Made by a program: the position numbers and the translations under genes
Shown: positions 24,650 to 36,419 of the stretch, one piece after another
How positions within the stretch are numbered: the stretch's first letter is position 1
Layout: the number at the start of each line of letters is the position of its first letter
The notes under the pieces: generated by a model
The model's database searches: none
What the model was told of the DNA's origin: nothing
The model's input: only the letters and a program-made list of their open reading frames with translations
Assembly (NCBI GenBank): GCA_003550325.1
Contig: QKWP01000687.1
Location: 129,009-193,008, forward strand
Direction of reading: 5' to 3'
From: Gigaspora rosea
Taxonomy: Eukaryota; Glomeromycota; Glomeromycetes; Diversisporales; Gigasporaceae
Length of the DNA stretch: 64,000 bases

Positions 24650-25905
24650 TACGGGTTGAGTACTGTTCGATATATGAGGTAATCAATGCACAAATTGTAT
24701 AAGTATTCTTTAATACAGAGCAAGTAATATTGTGTACTAATAATCATCTATGAACTATGTCTTCTATAAAGCGATTGTTGGTGAAATAATACGAACGTAG
24801 ATTTGCTTATTCCAATTATTTCAAAGGGCAGATAGCTATTTTTTTTTTTTTTTTAATGTACAGTATTTAACCAATTTTTATCCTATACGAATTTATAGAA
24901 TTTAAAAGCCGTAACTAATATGTTAGATAGCCTAAATGTAAATAGAAGCTGGTATAAGGAGATAACAATATATGATATATTGATATTAAGATTGTTAATA
25001 AAATAATATAAGCATATCTGATATCGCAAAATTATAGATAAAAGGAAATATGGAAATTGTTGTAAGCCTTTAAAGTTATTTATATTTCGAAATTTTATTA
25101 GTTGAAAGTTTGTGTGCTCATGAAGTATTGTGCATGAGCAACCAATACACACTTAACAATAAATATTTAATACATTTGTTATTTTATTAAATTATCTGTA
25201 ACATTTGTATACTTAAATGAAGTATCAAATAAAAAAATTTTTTACTAGCTCAAGTAAAGAAATTTTTACTTAAGCAACTAGAATGAGAAATTTAAATACA
25301 TTTTTTATTTATTTTAAAAATTATATTTAATTTTATGAAATTTTGGCTTCTCTTTGTAACTACAAAACCTTAAAGATACTCATAATGTATGAAATGCATT
25401 AATTTGAATTTTTTGGAACTTGTGGTGGTGCTAATCCATTTTTTTCAGTTGGAGATGTTATTTCATACATACAAATTACCAGATCAATTTAAATTCCAAA
25501 TTGCTAGATAGTTTTATATATGCTTACTTTGCTCTAGTAAAATATGTATAGGCCTTTTTAATGATTGTTGAAGTTAAATCATATTGTATTATGAAGTAAT
25601 AAAATTGCAATGTTATTTTTTTGCTATCGTAATGCATATTATATTATTAAACTCTAAACTATAACAGATATAGTTTTGATTTAATTAGTTGACTGAGTAA
25701 TCCATGATTTTAATACAATGATGATAGATTCATACCGATTTAGTGGATTATTGCATGAATTTAAAACTTTATTTAAAAAATAATAAAATTATTATTCCTA
25801 ATAACAGACCAAACATTATATAACTACTGATATACATTTTGTTAACAAAATTGGTTAGATAAATTTTTAGTTCATCATTAAATTGATCTATTCTTATACT
25901 TGTTT
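24650..25905. other. intergenic, possible short coding relic
   Basis: On the plus strand 24922-25000 reads MLDSLNVNRSWYKEITIYD followed by ILILRLLIK and a stop. It looks like a decayed coding piece but no family is recognised. The minus frame at 24883-25152 is its shadow. The rest is AT-rich with nothing seen. Confidence 0.25.
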
Positions 25906-25910
25906 TGCTG

Positions 25911-26863
25911 TTATTTTTTTATTTCTGCTAAGGTTATGTTATTTTTAATTATTAATTCATTTAAATCTTCTACACTCTTAATAACTTTATTCAGATCTTT
26001 AGAACTTTCTAAATTTTGTATAAATTTCATAATATCTTCACAGATGTTTTTATAATCAGTAAGTAATATTTTGTATGGGGAACCACGAGCCTTGATCTAG
26101 CTGGCTCAGTATAGCCATCTGTTTTTGCAACTACAAAAACTCCAAACAAAATTTGAGGATACCTAATAAGCGATAAGATTAGTTTGTACTAATAAGTTAA
26201 TTCAATATAAATAAATATTTAAGTGCAGTTTAATTTAACTTGTTATATAACATTATTTTTACAATATAAACAAAATATATAAAATTACAATTATTTTATT
26301 TTATTTTTCAAAACAAATTATTACCATGACATTGCACCTTCGAACTTCATTATATCACCCTTTATAGCATTACCATGATTTGTGTTATCTTCATCATAGT
26401 TTTTGCATTGTACTAAAAAGATATAACCTTTATATAAAACAATTAGATCGATTCCATTGTCTCCTTGATTTGTTTTTCTATAAAAAAACAAATTTATGAA
26501 TAATTGTCAATGGTAAATTACCGAAGGTCAGGCATGGGTCATTTAACATGCATCCTATTCACTACAATCTTACAACTTTCGAATAATAAGTAACTAAAGA
26601 AGGACGTTCATCACTCACTTATTCTGACCAATAACCTTAGATAGTAGCCTGATGTGCTTCCAGTTCTTTGCCACTCTACCATTCTAGTGGCAACGTAACT
26701 TTAGATGCATAACGATCAAATATTCAGTAAAAAATAAAGACTTACTTTGATTTGTTTACTCCCATATATCTAGCAAAATCAGTTTATAGCACGCTTTGTC
26801 TTCAAACTCATTTCCTTTAAAAACATACGATTTGATACTGGTAGAATTGGTCACTTTAAACAT
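25911..26863 (-). pseudogene. Mrr-like (type IV restriction endonuclease fold) protein, decayed
   Basis: Three exons can be read. Exon 1 is 26746-26863 (MFKVTNSTSIKSYVFKGNEF, then EDKACYK, frameshift, DFARYMGVNKSK). Exon 2 is 26325-26477 (KKTNQGDNGIDLIVLYKGY, then IFLVQCKNYDED.., IKGDIMKFEGAMSW). Exon 3 is 25911-26162 (YPQILFGVFVVAKTDGYTEP, frameshift, ARGSPYKILLTDYKNICEDI and on to IKK stop). GDNGIDLI..VQCKNY is the PD-(D/E)xK core of Mrr-type nucleases (acidic ID, then QxK), which are multicopy in AM fungi. Junctions keep phase (GTAAGT..TATAG; GTAATA..TTAG). At least two frameshifts, in exons 1 and 3, suggest a pseudogene. The first intron is long and may hold an insertion. Confidence 0.65.
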
Positions 26864-26939
26864 TGTAATTAACAAAAGTAAGGAGTTAAAAAATAAATAT
26901 TACATACCTAAATTTTTTTAAATAAGAAAAAAAAGTGAA

Positions 26940-27215
26940 GAACTCATGAGAAAAATTCTTGAGAAATTAGATTGAACAGGATTGCACACATATGATTCAT
27001 TATTTATTTGCTGGCACTACTGAACTTTATTAGCCTTTTTTAGCATTACATACATCAGTGTGTTTGATTAATTTGTATTATTAAACAGAATCACACGCTT
27101 ATGAACCATACTTATTTGAAAGCACACCATCATAAAATGCTGGATACTGAACTTTATTATCTTGGATTAGTGTAATGCATACATCAGTGCATTTAATGTA
27201 TAATTGATCTAGTTA
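26940..27215. repeat. ~130-bp imperfect tandem duplication
   Basis: GCTGGCACTACTGAACTTTA..ACATACATCAGTGTGTTT (about 27009-27065) and GCTGGATACTGAACTTTA..GCATACATCAGTGCATTT (about 27139-27200) are direct copies. Non-coding. Confidence 0.5.
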
Positions 27216-27775
27216 TTTGTAGGGTCAGTCAGTGGTCTCCCACCTGCATACGCGAGCTGGTTGTTGATCCTGAGTTTGCAGCCAAGCTGTTGCTGCTTGA
27301 GATTGATGCTTTAGATTAGCCCATGGTCTCCCACCTGCATAATGCAGGCTGGCTGTAGACATGGATGGTTGCAAAATAGCAGGATTCAGTGGGGACAGAG
27401 AGGGCCAGGTGTGAATTTGCTTTCTTTCTGGGCCGCCATAGTCTGTCCTAATGTCCGCGTGTTTATAACTACAATAATTCTTTGTTATATCAATTTTCAT
27501 GTGAAATATCCAAATTAGGTAAATTGATTAATCACTTATCTTCCCCTGCGCCTTCCTCAAATTGAATAGTGCTTGAACCAGTTTTTCCTGCTGGCATCTT
27601 GGTTTACCTGTGATTGTTGCCACGCCGGGGCCTCCCTGTTTAGCTCCCAGTTCGATCTGTTGACTTGAATAATTAGCCAATCACATAAATATTTATATGG
27701 TAGAATCGGTATTGTCCATATTTGGTAATATCCCTGACTGTATTTGCTCTTTCCAATTTTACTAGATGTCAATAG
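27215..27775 (-). other. GC-richer segment with two minus frames, unknown
   Basis: Base composition is clearly less AT-rich than the surroundings. GGTCTCCCACCTGCATA occurs twice (27232 and 27326), each followed by a GCTGG. Two minus frames (27557-27772, starting MTSSKIGKSKYSQ; 27225-27500, starting MKIDITKNYC) have no recognised domain. Likely part of a repeat with its own composition rather than a host gene. Confidence 0.35.
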
Positions 27776-28180
27776 ACACTTTTGCTTTTATGCTTCTTTT
27801 CTCAATTTTGCCACTATATGCTTATGTGGTGACGAAGTATAAAATGAGGATCGAAAAGTACGAGCCCACGCTATGGTGTGGCGCATTCTACTTTTCAGTT
27901 TTTTTTTTTAGTCATGCTATAGTACAGCGTGTTTATCTTATTGTATTTGACAACTGGCCGTATTAAGTGCAACAGATACAACAGATGCTACAATCTTGTG
28001 GGGAGGGGCGGTAGTTCAAGCACGAAGAAGCCAGATCGTAATTGAGCAGAGAAGAGAAAATGAACAAGTCAAGCGAAGTAAGAAAGCACTAAACTTAACT
28101 TTTATACCCACATGTATCTTTATAATTTCTATCGCATGCGCCTATCTGCTTATTTATAGCCTCAATCCTATAAATATCTC
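27766..28180 (+). other. short hydrophobic frames, unknown
   Basis: Frame 27766-27966 (MSIDTFAFMLLFSILPLYAY.., two hydrophobic stretches) and 27996-28214 (one hydrophobic stretch) lie in series. No family recognised and no convincing splice link. The second runs into the transposable element at 28189. Confidence 0.2.
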
Positions 28181-28188
28181 TTTGACAT

Positions 28189-29438
28189 TGGGGTGTGGGA
28201 TAAACTATATTTGAAAAACTATATGCGGTACCATAGAAAAATTAATTATGAGATGCCATGAACGAAGTTACAGGTCAGCCATTTGTCACAAGACCATGGA
28301 CTGGGTCCATGACGTAAAAAAAGAATAGTAGATATGAAGTGATTGAAATGTGAGAATTAGAAGAGTTAGATGAGTATGAGGTATTTTGTGAGAATTTTTG
28401 ATATAGGAATGAGGAGGTATGAGGTAGTTGTGATGGAGCATATAATAAATGAGAATTGGGTGGGAATAAGATTTGTGTGAGAAATTGAATGGTGAGGTTA
28501 AGCAAAAATAAGGTCATAGAAGATGGTTATTTAAGAATAGAGGAGTAGGAATTTGTTCTCCATCTTTTGTTTTTACTGCTGAGCTCGATATAAGTCTAGC
28601 TTTGTCATTAGTATCCACCCACCCACCACTGAGGGCAGGTTGCGGTGGTTTAGATTGAGTTACGAAATGTCAAATAGCCTGAATAGCTATCTCAGAAAAT
28701 ACGTCAATAGCTCGACCTTACAGCTCGGATATCGAAAGAGAAGAGGTAGATATGCGATGCTAGAGATGACTGGTGAGGCCACTTAAGCAGCGAGGCAAGA
28801 TCCCATATGTGTATTTCATAGTTGTGGAGTTGTAGGTCGAGTGACAAATTGAAGTTTTTGTTTGAATTTAATGATCAGAATAGTGATCAAGGTAGTGACT
28901 GGAATTATTTTATCACTTTTTATATATAATTTAATAGTAAAGAGTGACTTGTATATTTTTAGATGTATAGAGCGAATAGCTTTATTTTTCTTAATAATTT
29001 TAGAATAAATTGTTTCTTAAACTCCTTTATAACAAAGTTACATTGAAATTTTTATTAACATTAATATATAAATTTCAAGTTGACTCTACAAAAATTATGT
29101 TTCATGTTGTAAATTATACTAAGAGACATATTTTTCATTATGGGCAAAAAATTTAATACTAGTATACAAAATTTTTAACGTAACTTTGCTATAAAGGTGT
29201 TTAAGAATCGATTTATTAGTTATGCTAAAATAATTAAAAAAAGTAAAGCTATACGTCTAGACATCTAAAAACATACAAGTTATTTTTATTATTAAATTAT
29301 ACATAAAAAGTGATAAATAACCCCAATTACTATGTTGATCACTATCCTGATCATTAAATTCAAAAAAAAAATCCTTAATAATTAATTTTCTATGGTACCA
29401 CATATAGTTTTGTCAAATATTGTTGACCGAATACCCTA
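28189..29438. mobile_element. Mutator-like (MULE-type) non-autonomous element
   Basis: Long inverted arms. The left begins TGGGGTGTGGGATAAAC, the right (reverse complement) TAGGGTATTCGGTCAAC. Both continue with ACTATATGCGGTACCATA-like sequence, then GAATTTAATGATCA, AATTTAATAGTAAAGAGTGA and AGATGTATAGAGCGAATAGC. A 9-bp direct repeat CTTTGACAT flanks it (28180-28188 and 29439-29447). Long arms plus 9-bp duplication fit Mutator-like elements. No transposase frame. A solo LTR is inserted in the left arm. Confidence 0.85.
28249..28846. mobile_element. probable solo LTR nested in the MULE-like element
   Basis: Comparison of the two arms shows extra sequence in the left arm from 28249 to 28846. It starts TGAGATGCCATG, ends GTCGAGTGACA (5'-TG..CA-3') and is flanked by AATTA/AATTG, a 5-bp duplication with one mismatch. 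It is GC-richer than the host element and has no coding frame of note. A solo LTR is the simplest reading. Confidence 0.5.
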
Positions 29439-29449
29439 CTTTGACATGC

Positions 29450-30600
29450 ATACAATCATATGCATATCCATTGTTTTCATACAAGCCTCCATTTCATAAT
29501 ATTTAATTCGTATAATGCATTTAAGCCAAATTCATTGTAAGCCACAAATGGTGATCCTCACGATAATAACCTTAGCGTAACTTCATCAATGCCTAGGACT
29601 AGGATCAAAATACTGTACTAGTTTTTGAAAAATATTTTTATAATTGAATTCGAATTAATTCGAATTACTAATCTGAACTAAAAATTCGAATTATAATCTG
29701 TTAAAGCAATTTGAATTCAATCCTGGATAGCCTTTTCAAAATAGAATGAAATATTAAACAGTACAAGTGGGCTTTAGAAGGTTAAATTAAATAGAAAACT
29801 GAATTTAATTTTAATCTTTTCATTATAACTGCGAAAATTTTTTGGTTTATTTATAGATTATTTAAATTTTTTTAAAAAAAAAATTATACCTCTTTAAGAT
29901 CACATTAAATATATTTTTTATATTGTGTACTATAAAGAGGTAATTCTACTTAATTACACCTCTATATAATCACCAAAAAATGCTAGCCAAATAGGGTGAT
30001 TATACAGAGATATAACTGTACTAGACTTTGCATTATAAGTAATTTTTTGATTTTTTTGCAAAAAAACTTTTTTTTTGTTATACAAAAAAATTTGCAAATC
30101 ATGCTAACTCTGCAATTTGAATTTCACAGCCTGTTAAAATTAGAATATTCATTTTTTATTTTTGTATATATTTTTGCAATATTTTGAAGTATTTTAAAAT
30201 TTTGTAAGTTTTTAAAATTTTATATTTTGTATTTATTAAAATATTTTGTATTTTTTGCAATATTTCAAAATTATAAGTATTTTTATTAGAACTATAGATC
30301 AAAATATTTTTGAAACTTATTTCAAAATATTTAAAATTTTTATTTTTAAAATATATCATATTATTATAATTTTTTAAAATAGTTTGATTTACAAATTTTT
30401 GAAATTTTTATATATATTTTTTTGCTAATACATTTTTTAAAATCTTTTTTAAAATGTATTCAAAATTCAAACAGATGTTGAAATTATATCTTCCATAAAA
30501 GTATTTACTGGCACAAGATCTGGCTGAGACTAAAAAGAAAATAATAGATTTAGAATTATGCTATAATATATTATAAATAATTTTATACTTACATCTTTTA
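29450..30600. other. AT-rich intergenic region with small inverted repeats
   Basis: ACACCTCTATATAATCACC (29956-29974) and GGGTGATTATACAGAGATAT (29994-30013) form a short inverted pair. A related TATACCTCTTT..AAAGAGGTA pair is at 29886-29942. 30050-30440 is nearly pure A/T. No gene. Confidence 0.45.
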
Positions 30601-30630
30601 ATTTTTATAGTGGTAACGATAATACCATCA

Positions 30631-33600
30631 TCATCGAACATGCGTTGATGTCCAATACTTAGGTAGCTTTAACAATTGTTCTACTTCTTCCAACTGTTCT
30701 ACTAGCTCTTTAACAATTTCTGAAGGTAATAATGAAGCATCTTTATAATTTTCAAGTTTATTTAAAACTTCTTCTTCAGCATCTGTAGTTTTATGTTTTT
30801 TATATTTTTTTTTAAATGTAGTTCTATTTTCAGATATCAAAAGTATACTTTCAGTATTGGGATCTTCAATTTCCATATTATGTAATTCAGGAACTTGTAT
30901 AGAACTACTATCTATCTTTTTTTTTTATCATTTACCACTTTCATAGATTCAAGATCCCATTTACTTTTCTATTTTTTTAATCTATAGCAATAAAATCATT
31001 AAGTGTTTTAACTCCTGACTAATAACAAGCAAACATTCATTGGTAACCATTATTAGTTAGCTGTGTAGTTTCTTTAAATAAAGTACTTGTTTCTGATTGC
31101 AAGTTACTAAAACTTAATTTGAGCTCAAAAATTAGATTCCAAAGAGCTTCATTGCAGTCTTTAACAGATCGTGAAGTTTTTTTTATTTGTTGTGAATGTT
31201 CAGTAAATTCTAAAATTAATAATTCAAGTCTTTCATATTCTGATTGTACTGCTTTAATATTTCATTTTAGATTATCAGAATTAGTTGCTTGTCCAGTCAT
31301 GTTTTCTTTTACAAACTTTACACCAAAAGTTTCTAAACCCTCATCTATAGCAAAATAATGATCTTCTTGTATTAAATTGATTGAGGATGCTTTTTGAAGA
31401 TCTTGAAAAAGTTGTGAATTATTTTGAAGATCTGACAAAAATCGTGTAACAGATTCAGCATATCTATATTTTCTTGTTCTAGGAAATATAGAAGCAAATG
31501 CCATCAAACTATAAGCTTGCAAATCAAAGTTTGCCATACGAATTCCAATCTTATGCAATTTTAATTATCCAGCCCATTGATAAAAATTATATCATACTTT
31601 TAATAAATCATTATTTTTTTTTTTTNNNNNNNNNNNNNNNNNNNNNNNNNNNNNNNNNNNNNNNNNNNNNNNNNNNNNNNNNNNNNNNNNNTCTAGGAAA
31701 TATAGAAGCAAATGCCATCAAACTATAAGCTTGCAAATCAAAGTTTGCCATACGAATTCCAATCTTATGCAATTTTAATTATCCAGCCCATTGATAAAAA
31801 TTATATCATACTTTTAATAAATCATTATTTTTTTTTAGAAATATTACTAATAGAAATATTTTTTTCATCAATATATAGATGAATTGCAGTTCCAACAGCT
31901 ATCCAAATAAGCTCAAGTACTTTAAATATTGCTCGATAGTTTAGCAATTTGTACAAGTTTATCAAGAAACCTAACACCAAGATGTTTAGCAAGACCAAAA
32001 AGTCCATATCCTGAAAAAGCAGCAATAAGTGCACTACACATTGCTTTACCTGTATGCCATTGTCCCAAAATACAATGTACTGTTTGTTCTTCATTTTTGT
32101 AATCTTTCATTCGACAATAAATTGTTTCATCACAAACTACTTAATGTACCATTTTCTGTATATCCAAAATCTTCAAAAAACATATCAATTGCATGGTGAA
32201 CATGTTTGTTTTTACTAGGAGGCTCACCTGGTTGAAGAATTACAACATTTGGAGTAGCTACAAACAATGCTGATTTAACATACTTTTTAATAGATATATT
32301 ACCATCTTCAGCACCAAATCGTGGCTTTTTTTTAATTAGTTGAATAAAGATATCATCTAATTTTTCTTGCCATTCTTCAATAAAAGGATTTATACCAAAA
32401 AGACACTGAGTTTCTAATGGTTTAATATTTAAATTAACAAGCTCTGGCCATTGAAACTGAAAAACCTTCGCAATGTTGCATGTGCAGTAGAATGAACTGC
32501 ATCATAAATATTGCCATATTGAAAAGTACTACTTTTTGTATAAATATTATCTATAACTGCAATATTTAAAATATTTGGACACATATCAAGTCTTGTTTGA
32601 GGATCTATAGCTGACATTTTTTTTTGAACACGTAACTCATGATCTTTAATATATGAAACTATATTAACTTCATGAAGAATTTTATACAAAGTCCTATCAT
32701 TTTTGGTTGTTGACAAAGAGAAGAAAGAATATGTATAATCCATATTTTCCAGTGAGAAAAAGCAATACCAAGTAGTACAGAAGTAAAAAAAAGAGAAAAC
32801 TTCATAATTTTGTTTTCATTTAATTGTGTTAGAGGCAAATTTCTTTCTTTTCATTTTCTAGCTAAAATTTTTCTTCTTTTTTCTTTTAAAACTGAAATAA
32901 AACCTATAAAAATATTTAAAAGTGAAGATAGCATAGCATTATAGTATTCAGCTAGTGATTCTGGCTGTTCAATTGATGATAAGTTTTGTTCAAGTTCAAA
33001 TTGTGCATTTAAAATAGAATAGGCAAGTATTTCTCCAAAGTCTTTGCATGTAGTTTCTTTCAAATATTTTGCTTGTGCTTCTTTATTAATATTAATTTTT
33101 TAATTTTGAATGCTGTTTTTATCAAAAAAGGACTAAGAGTAGTAGAAGGTTCATTTTCATTACTCTGTATATTGGTATTTTGTACATTAGTAGTCTGTAC
33201 ATTAGTGGTTTGAGTAATATTATTAAAAACTTTTAACAAGCTCTTTTAATAAATTAGCTTTTGTTGTTTCATTTTCTGATACAACAATTTGTTCAATTTA
33301 TTTACTAAATAGTTTTAAAGCAGATGTTGTATCATTATTGTGTTCATTTCTTTCTTGACATGAAACTGTTTTTTTTTCTCTTCCTGGTTGAATATGTAAA
33401 TGACCTCCATGCATCAAATAGCAATCTGTACAAATAAAATGAGCTTGTTCATCAGTATGTGATTTAACTGAAAGGCTATCATATTTGGTAATTGCTAAAT
33501 AGTTAAATAATCCGCAACATGGAACTTGAATTGTACGATCACATACTTTCCATGTATGTAATAAACATGCTTTATCTCTTGTATAAAAGCACTTATATTT

Positions 33601-34138
33601 ATTACAAAAAAAAATGACGTCCTATAGTAACAACTTCATCAGTTGATCGTTTTGCCTTTGTACTTTGTTTTGATTCAGATGCATGTAAGTGAAATATCAT
33701 AGTTATGATGTTCCATACAAACACGTAGTGCTAAAAGATTTTTTTAGCATTCTTTACAGCTTGAAGATCAACCTCCCATGTACCAGATAGTTCTTGTACT
33801 CTATGATTTCCTAAAGCATTACATCTTTGAACTATGTGTTGATCATTATCATAATCAACAATAATACAATAGTGATTAGCATTACTTGTAGTTTCAGTAG
33901 CAACTAGTTTTTCAAACTCTTCTTCTATTATATCATCACTTTTAGAAAATTCATTTATTTCATTTTCAGTTTCTTCATCAAATTCACTTGTTAATTTACA
34001 TGCTTTTTTTAATGATTGCCAGTCAAACATAAATGCCTCTTCATGATATTCTGCTGCAATACCAATGCTAGATCCTTGGCTATGGTCACTATTAGCTTTT
34101 TCATTATCAAATGAAGCTTTAAATAAGAATACTTCCAT
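30631..34138 (-). pseudogene. decayed member of a large multicopy Glomeromycotina gene family (possible transposon protein)
   Basis: Successive minus-strand pieces belong to one long protein. They are MEVFLFKASFDNEKANSDHS (start 34138), HIVQRCNALGNHRVQELSGT then WEVDLQAVKNA, a Cys/His region (DRTIQVPCCGLFNYLAITKY, HFICTDCYLMHGGHLHIQPG at 33600-33380), NIAVIDNIYTKSSTFQYGNI, QWHTGKAMCSALIAAFSGYG, LGVRFLDKL, YFAIDEGLETFGVKFVKENM, and an acidic/Lys C-terminus ending at 30631. Pieces lie in different frames with many stops and frameshifts, and an assembly gap interrupts them. I recognise the pattern as a repeated family in these genomes but cannot name its function. A link to DUF6589-type transposon proteins is possible and untested. 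Cys/His clusters suggest zinc binding. Confidence 0.6.
31478..31836. other. assembly gap with duplicated flanks
   Basis: 66 Ns at 31626-31691. The sequence left of the gap (31478-31625) and right of it (31692-31836) is the same, base for base as far as I can read, except for a terminal T-run of 12 versus 9. The surrounding pseudogene would be continuous if the two copies were merged. Confidence 0.9.
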
Positions 34139-34199
34139 GTTTTTTTTATTATTAGAATTGGTTGATAATAATTAAATTTTTTGTTTAAATACAAATATA

Positions 34200-35009
34200 A
34201 AGTAAAGTCGATAGAAATAAAACAAATTTATTAGATAAATTTGTTCCATTTTTATTGACTCCCATACTATATTTTTTACTACCCATTTAAGAATACATTG
34301 TATTCATACAAATAAATAATTAAATTCTATTTTGGGTTAGTTTGATTATATTGTATATTGGAATAGAATCTTTAGCAAATTTAGAATCAAATATAAGTTG
34401 ATTCTAAATACAAATTTGCTCAAATCGGTAAAGAATTTCAAATTAACTTAAAGGTGGTTCCGAATCCATTTAGTACATATTCAATTAAAAAAAATTTAAT
34501 TTAATTAATAGCTATAATATTTATAAATATAAGTTCTGTATTAATACAAGCACTGTCATAACCAAATAAGTGACAATAAATTACCCTTAGAAAAGAAAGA
34601 TCAGCACCTTTATAATTATAGTTATTCGATTTCAACAATCATTACCAAGCTCTTATAAATCAGTTGCCATTCTGCCAAGCCTCAATCATTTTGCAATTTA
34701 TAATCCTACCTTTGGACCTATGAAAGAAACACAACAAACCTGCGTCTAATGAGATACCATAATGACTAAGGTATAAAAAACTATAAAGTTTGCCAATATG
34801 TAATTCCATAAAGTCAATCTCACAGAATAATCATCCTAGTGAATTTTTGAGATACGACAAGTTATGGTTTCGGTTGCAGCAAAGTCCGTATGAGTCCCAC
34901 TATAAAAATTAGTTGTGTAACTTTATAATACGGCGAGTTCAGTAGTTCGAATGTTTAATAAAAAGGTGAAACAATCAAAGTAATAAATGATTTAATGCAT
35001 ATTTTACAT
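34200..35009. other. no gene recognised
   Basis: AT-rich intergenic DNA. No frame or repeat of note. Confidence 0.4.
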
Positions 35010-35017
35010 ATCGATAT

Positions 35018-36404
35018 TAGTGTTCCTATGAACCTGAACTGAACTGAACTTAGGTCAAGTTCAGGTTCAGGTTCAGGTTCAGTATTGAACCTGAACCTGA
35101 ACATTTTTTAAAACATGTTCAGGTTCAGATTCAATATTGAAATTTTAGAGCTGGTTAAGGTTCAGTTCAGGTTCAGTTCATAAGTTCATGAACATGTTCA
35201 GGTTCAATCAGATGTTCATATGAACTAGTAATTCTAGGTTTGGGTCCAGGTTTGGTCTGGTCAAGAACAGAATCAAAATCTAAATTTAATTATTAAAACT
35301 TTATACTAAACTCAAACTCAATCATAAGTTTGGTCAGGCTGGTCCAAATTTTGCAAACTAGTTTGACTCTAAATAAAAATATATGTATTTTTTGATACTG
35401 AACAAGTTTACTTAGAGTGAGAAGTATAAATCAGTTAGTAAAATTTAGAGAATCATAGCATTTTGTATAATTTTATTAATAAAATTATACAAATTTCTAT
35501 GATTCTCTAAATTTTACTAATTGATCATAACTTCTTGATCTAAGTAAACTTGTTTAGCACCAAAAAATACATCATTTCGGTATATTTTATTTTATTTTCC
35601 TTAAAATTTGCGTCAAAGATGCTTAATTTTGAATTTTTGATGAAAATTTCCAAAATTAAGCATCTTTTCTTCAAATTTTAAGAAAAGTAAAATAAAATAT
35701 GCCGATTTGATGTATTTTTTGGTGCTTAACAAGTTTACTTAGTGCAAGAAATTAAGATCAATTAGTAAAATTTAGAGAATCATAGAAATTTGTATAATTT
35801 TATTAATAAAATTATACAAATTTCTATGATTCTCTAAATTTTACTAATTGATCATAACTTCTTGATCTAAGTAAACTTGTTTAGCACCAAAAAATACATC
35901 ATATCGGTATATTTTATTTTATTTTCCTTAAAATTTGCATCAAAGATGCTTAATTTTGAATTTTTGATGAAAATTTCCAAAATTAAGCATCTTTTCTTCA
36001 AATTTTAAGAAAAGTAAAATAAAATATGCCGATTTGATGTATTTTTTGGTGCTTAACAAGTTTACTTAGTGCAAGAAGTTATGATCAATTAGTAAAATTT
36101 AGAGAATTATAGAAATTTGTATAATTTTATTAATAAAATTATACAAATTTTTATGATTTTCTAAATTTTACTAATTTGTGGTTTAGGTAAACATGTGCAT
36201 ATATTATGAACCTGAGCATGTTCATGAACCTTGAACTGAACCTGAACTGAACTTTTTTTAAGTTCAGGTTCAGGTTCATGTTCAATAATTTTAAGTTCAG
36301 GTTCAGTTCAGTATTGAACTTTTAGAGCAGGTTCAGGTTCAGGTTTGGGTTCATTGAACCTGAACCTGAACCTCTATTGAACTGAACTGAACTTCGGAAC
36401 TCTA
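35018..36404. mobile_element. hAT-like non-autonomous element with subterminal GTTCAG repeats and palindromic core
   Basis: 8-bp target duplication ATCGATAT at 35010-35017 and 36405-36412. Termini are inverted: TAGTGTTCC on the left, TAGAGTTCC (reverse complement) on the right. Both subterminal regions (35031-35220 and 36205-36400) are dense arrays of GAACCT/GTTCAG hexamers. The core is a 327-bp unit present twice plus a part (starts 35401, 35728 and 36055), each unit made of two long palindromes. TIR type and 8-bp duplication fit hAT. No transposase. Confidence 0.88.
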
Positions 36405-36419
36405 ATCGATATATTTATG

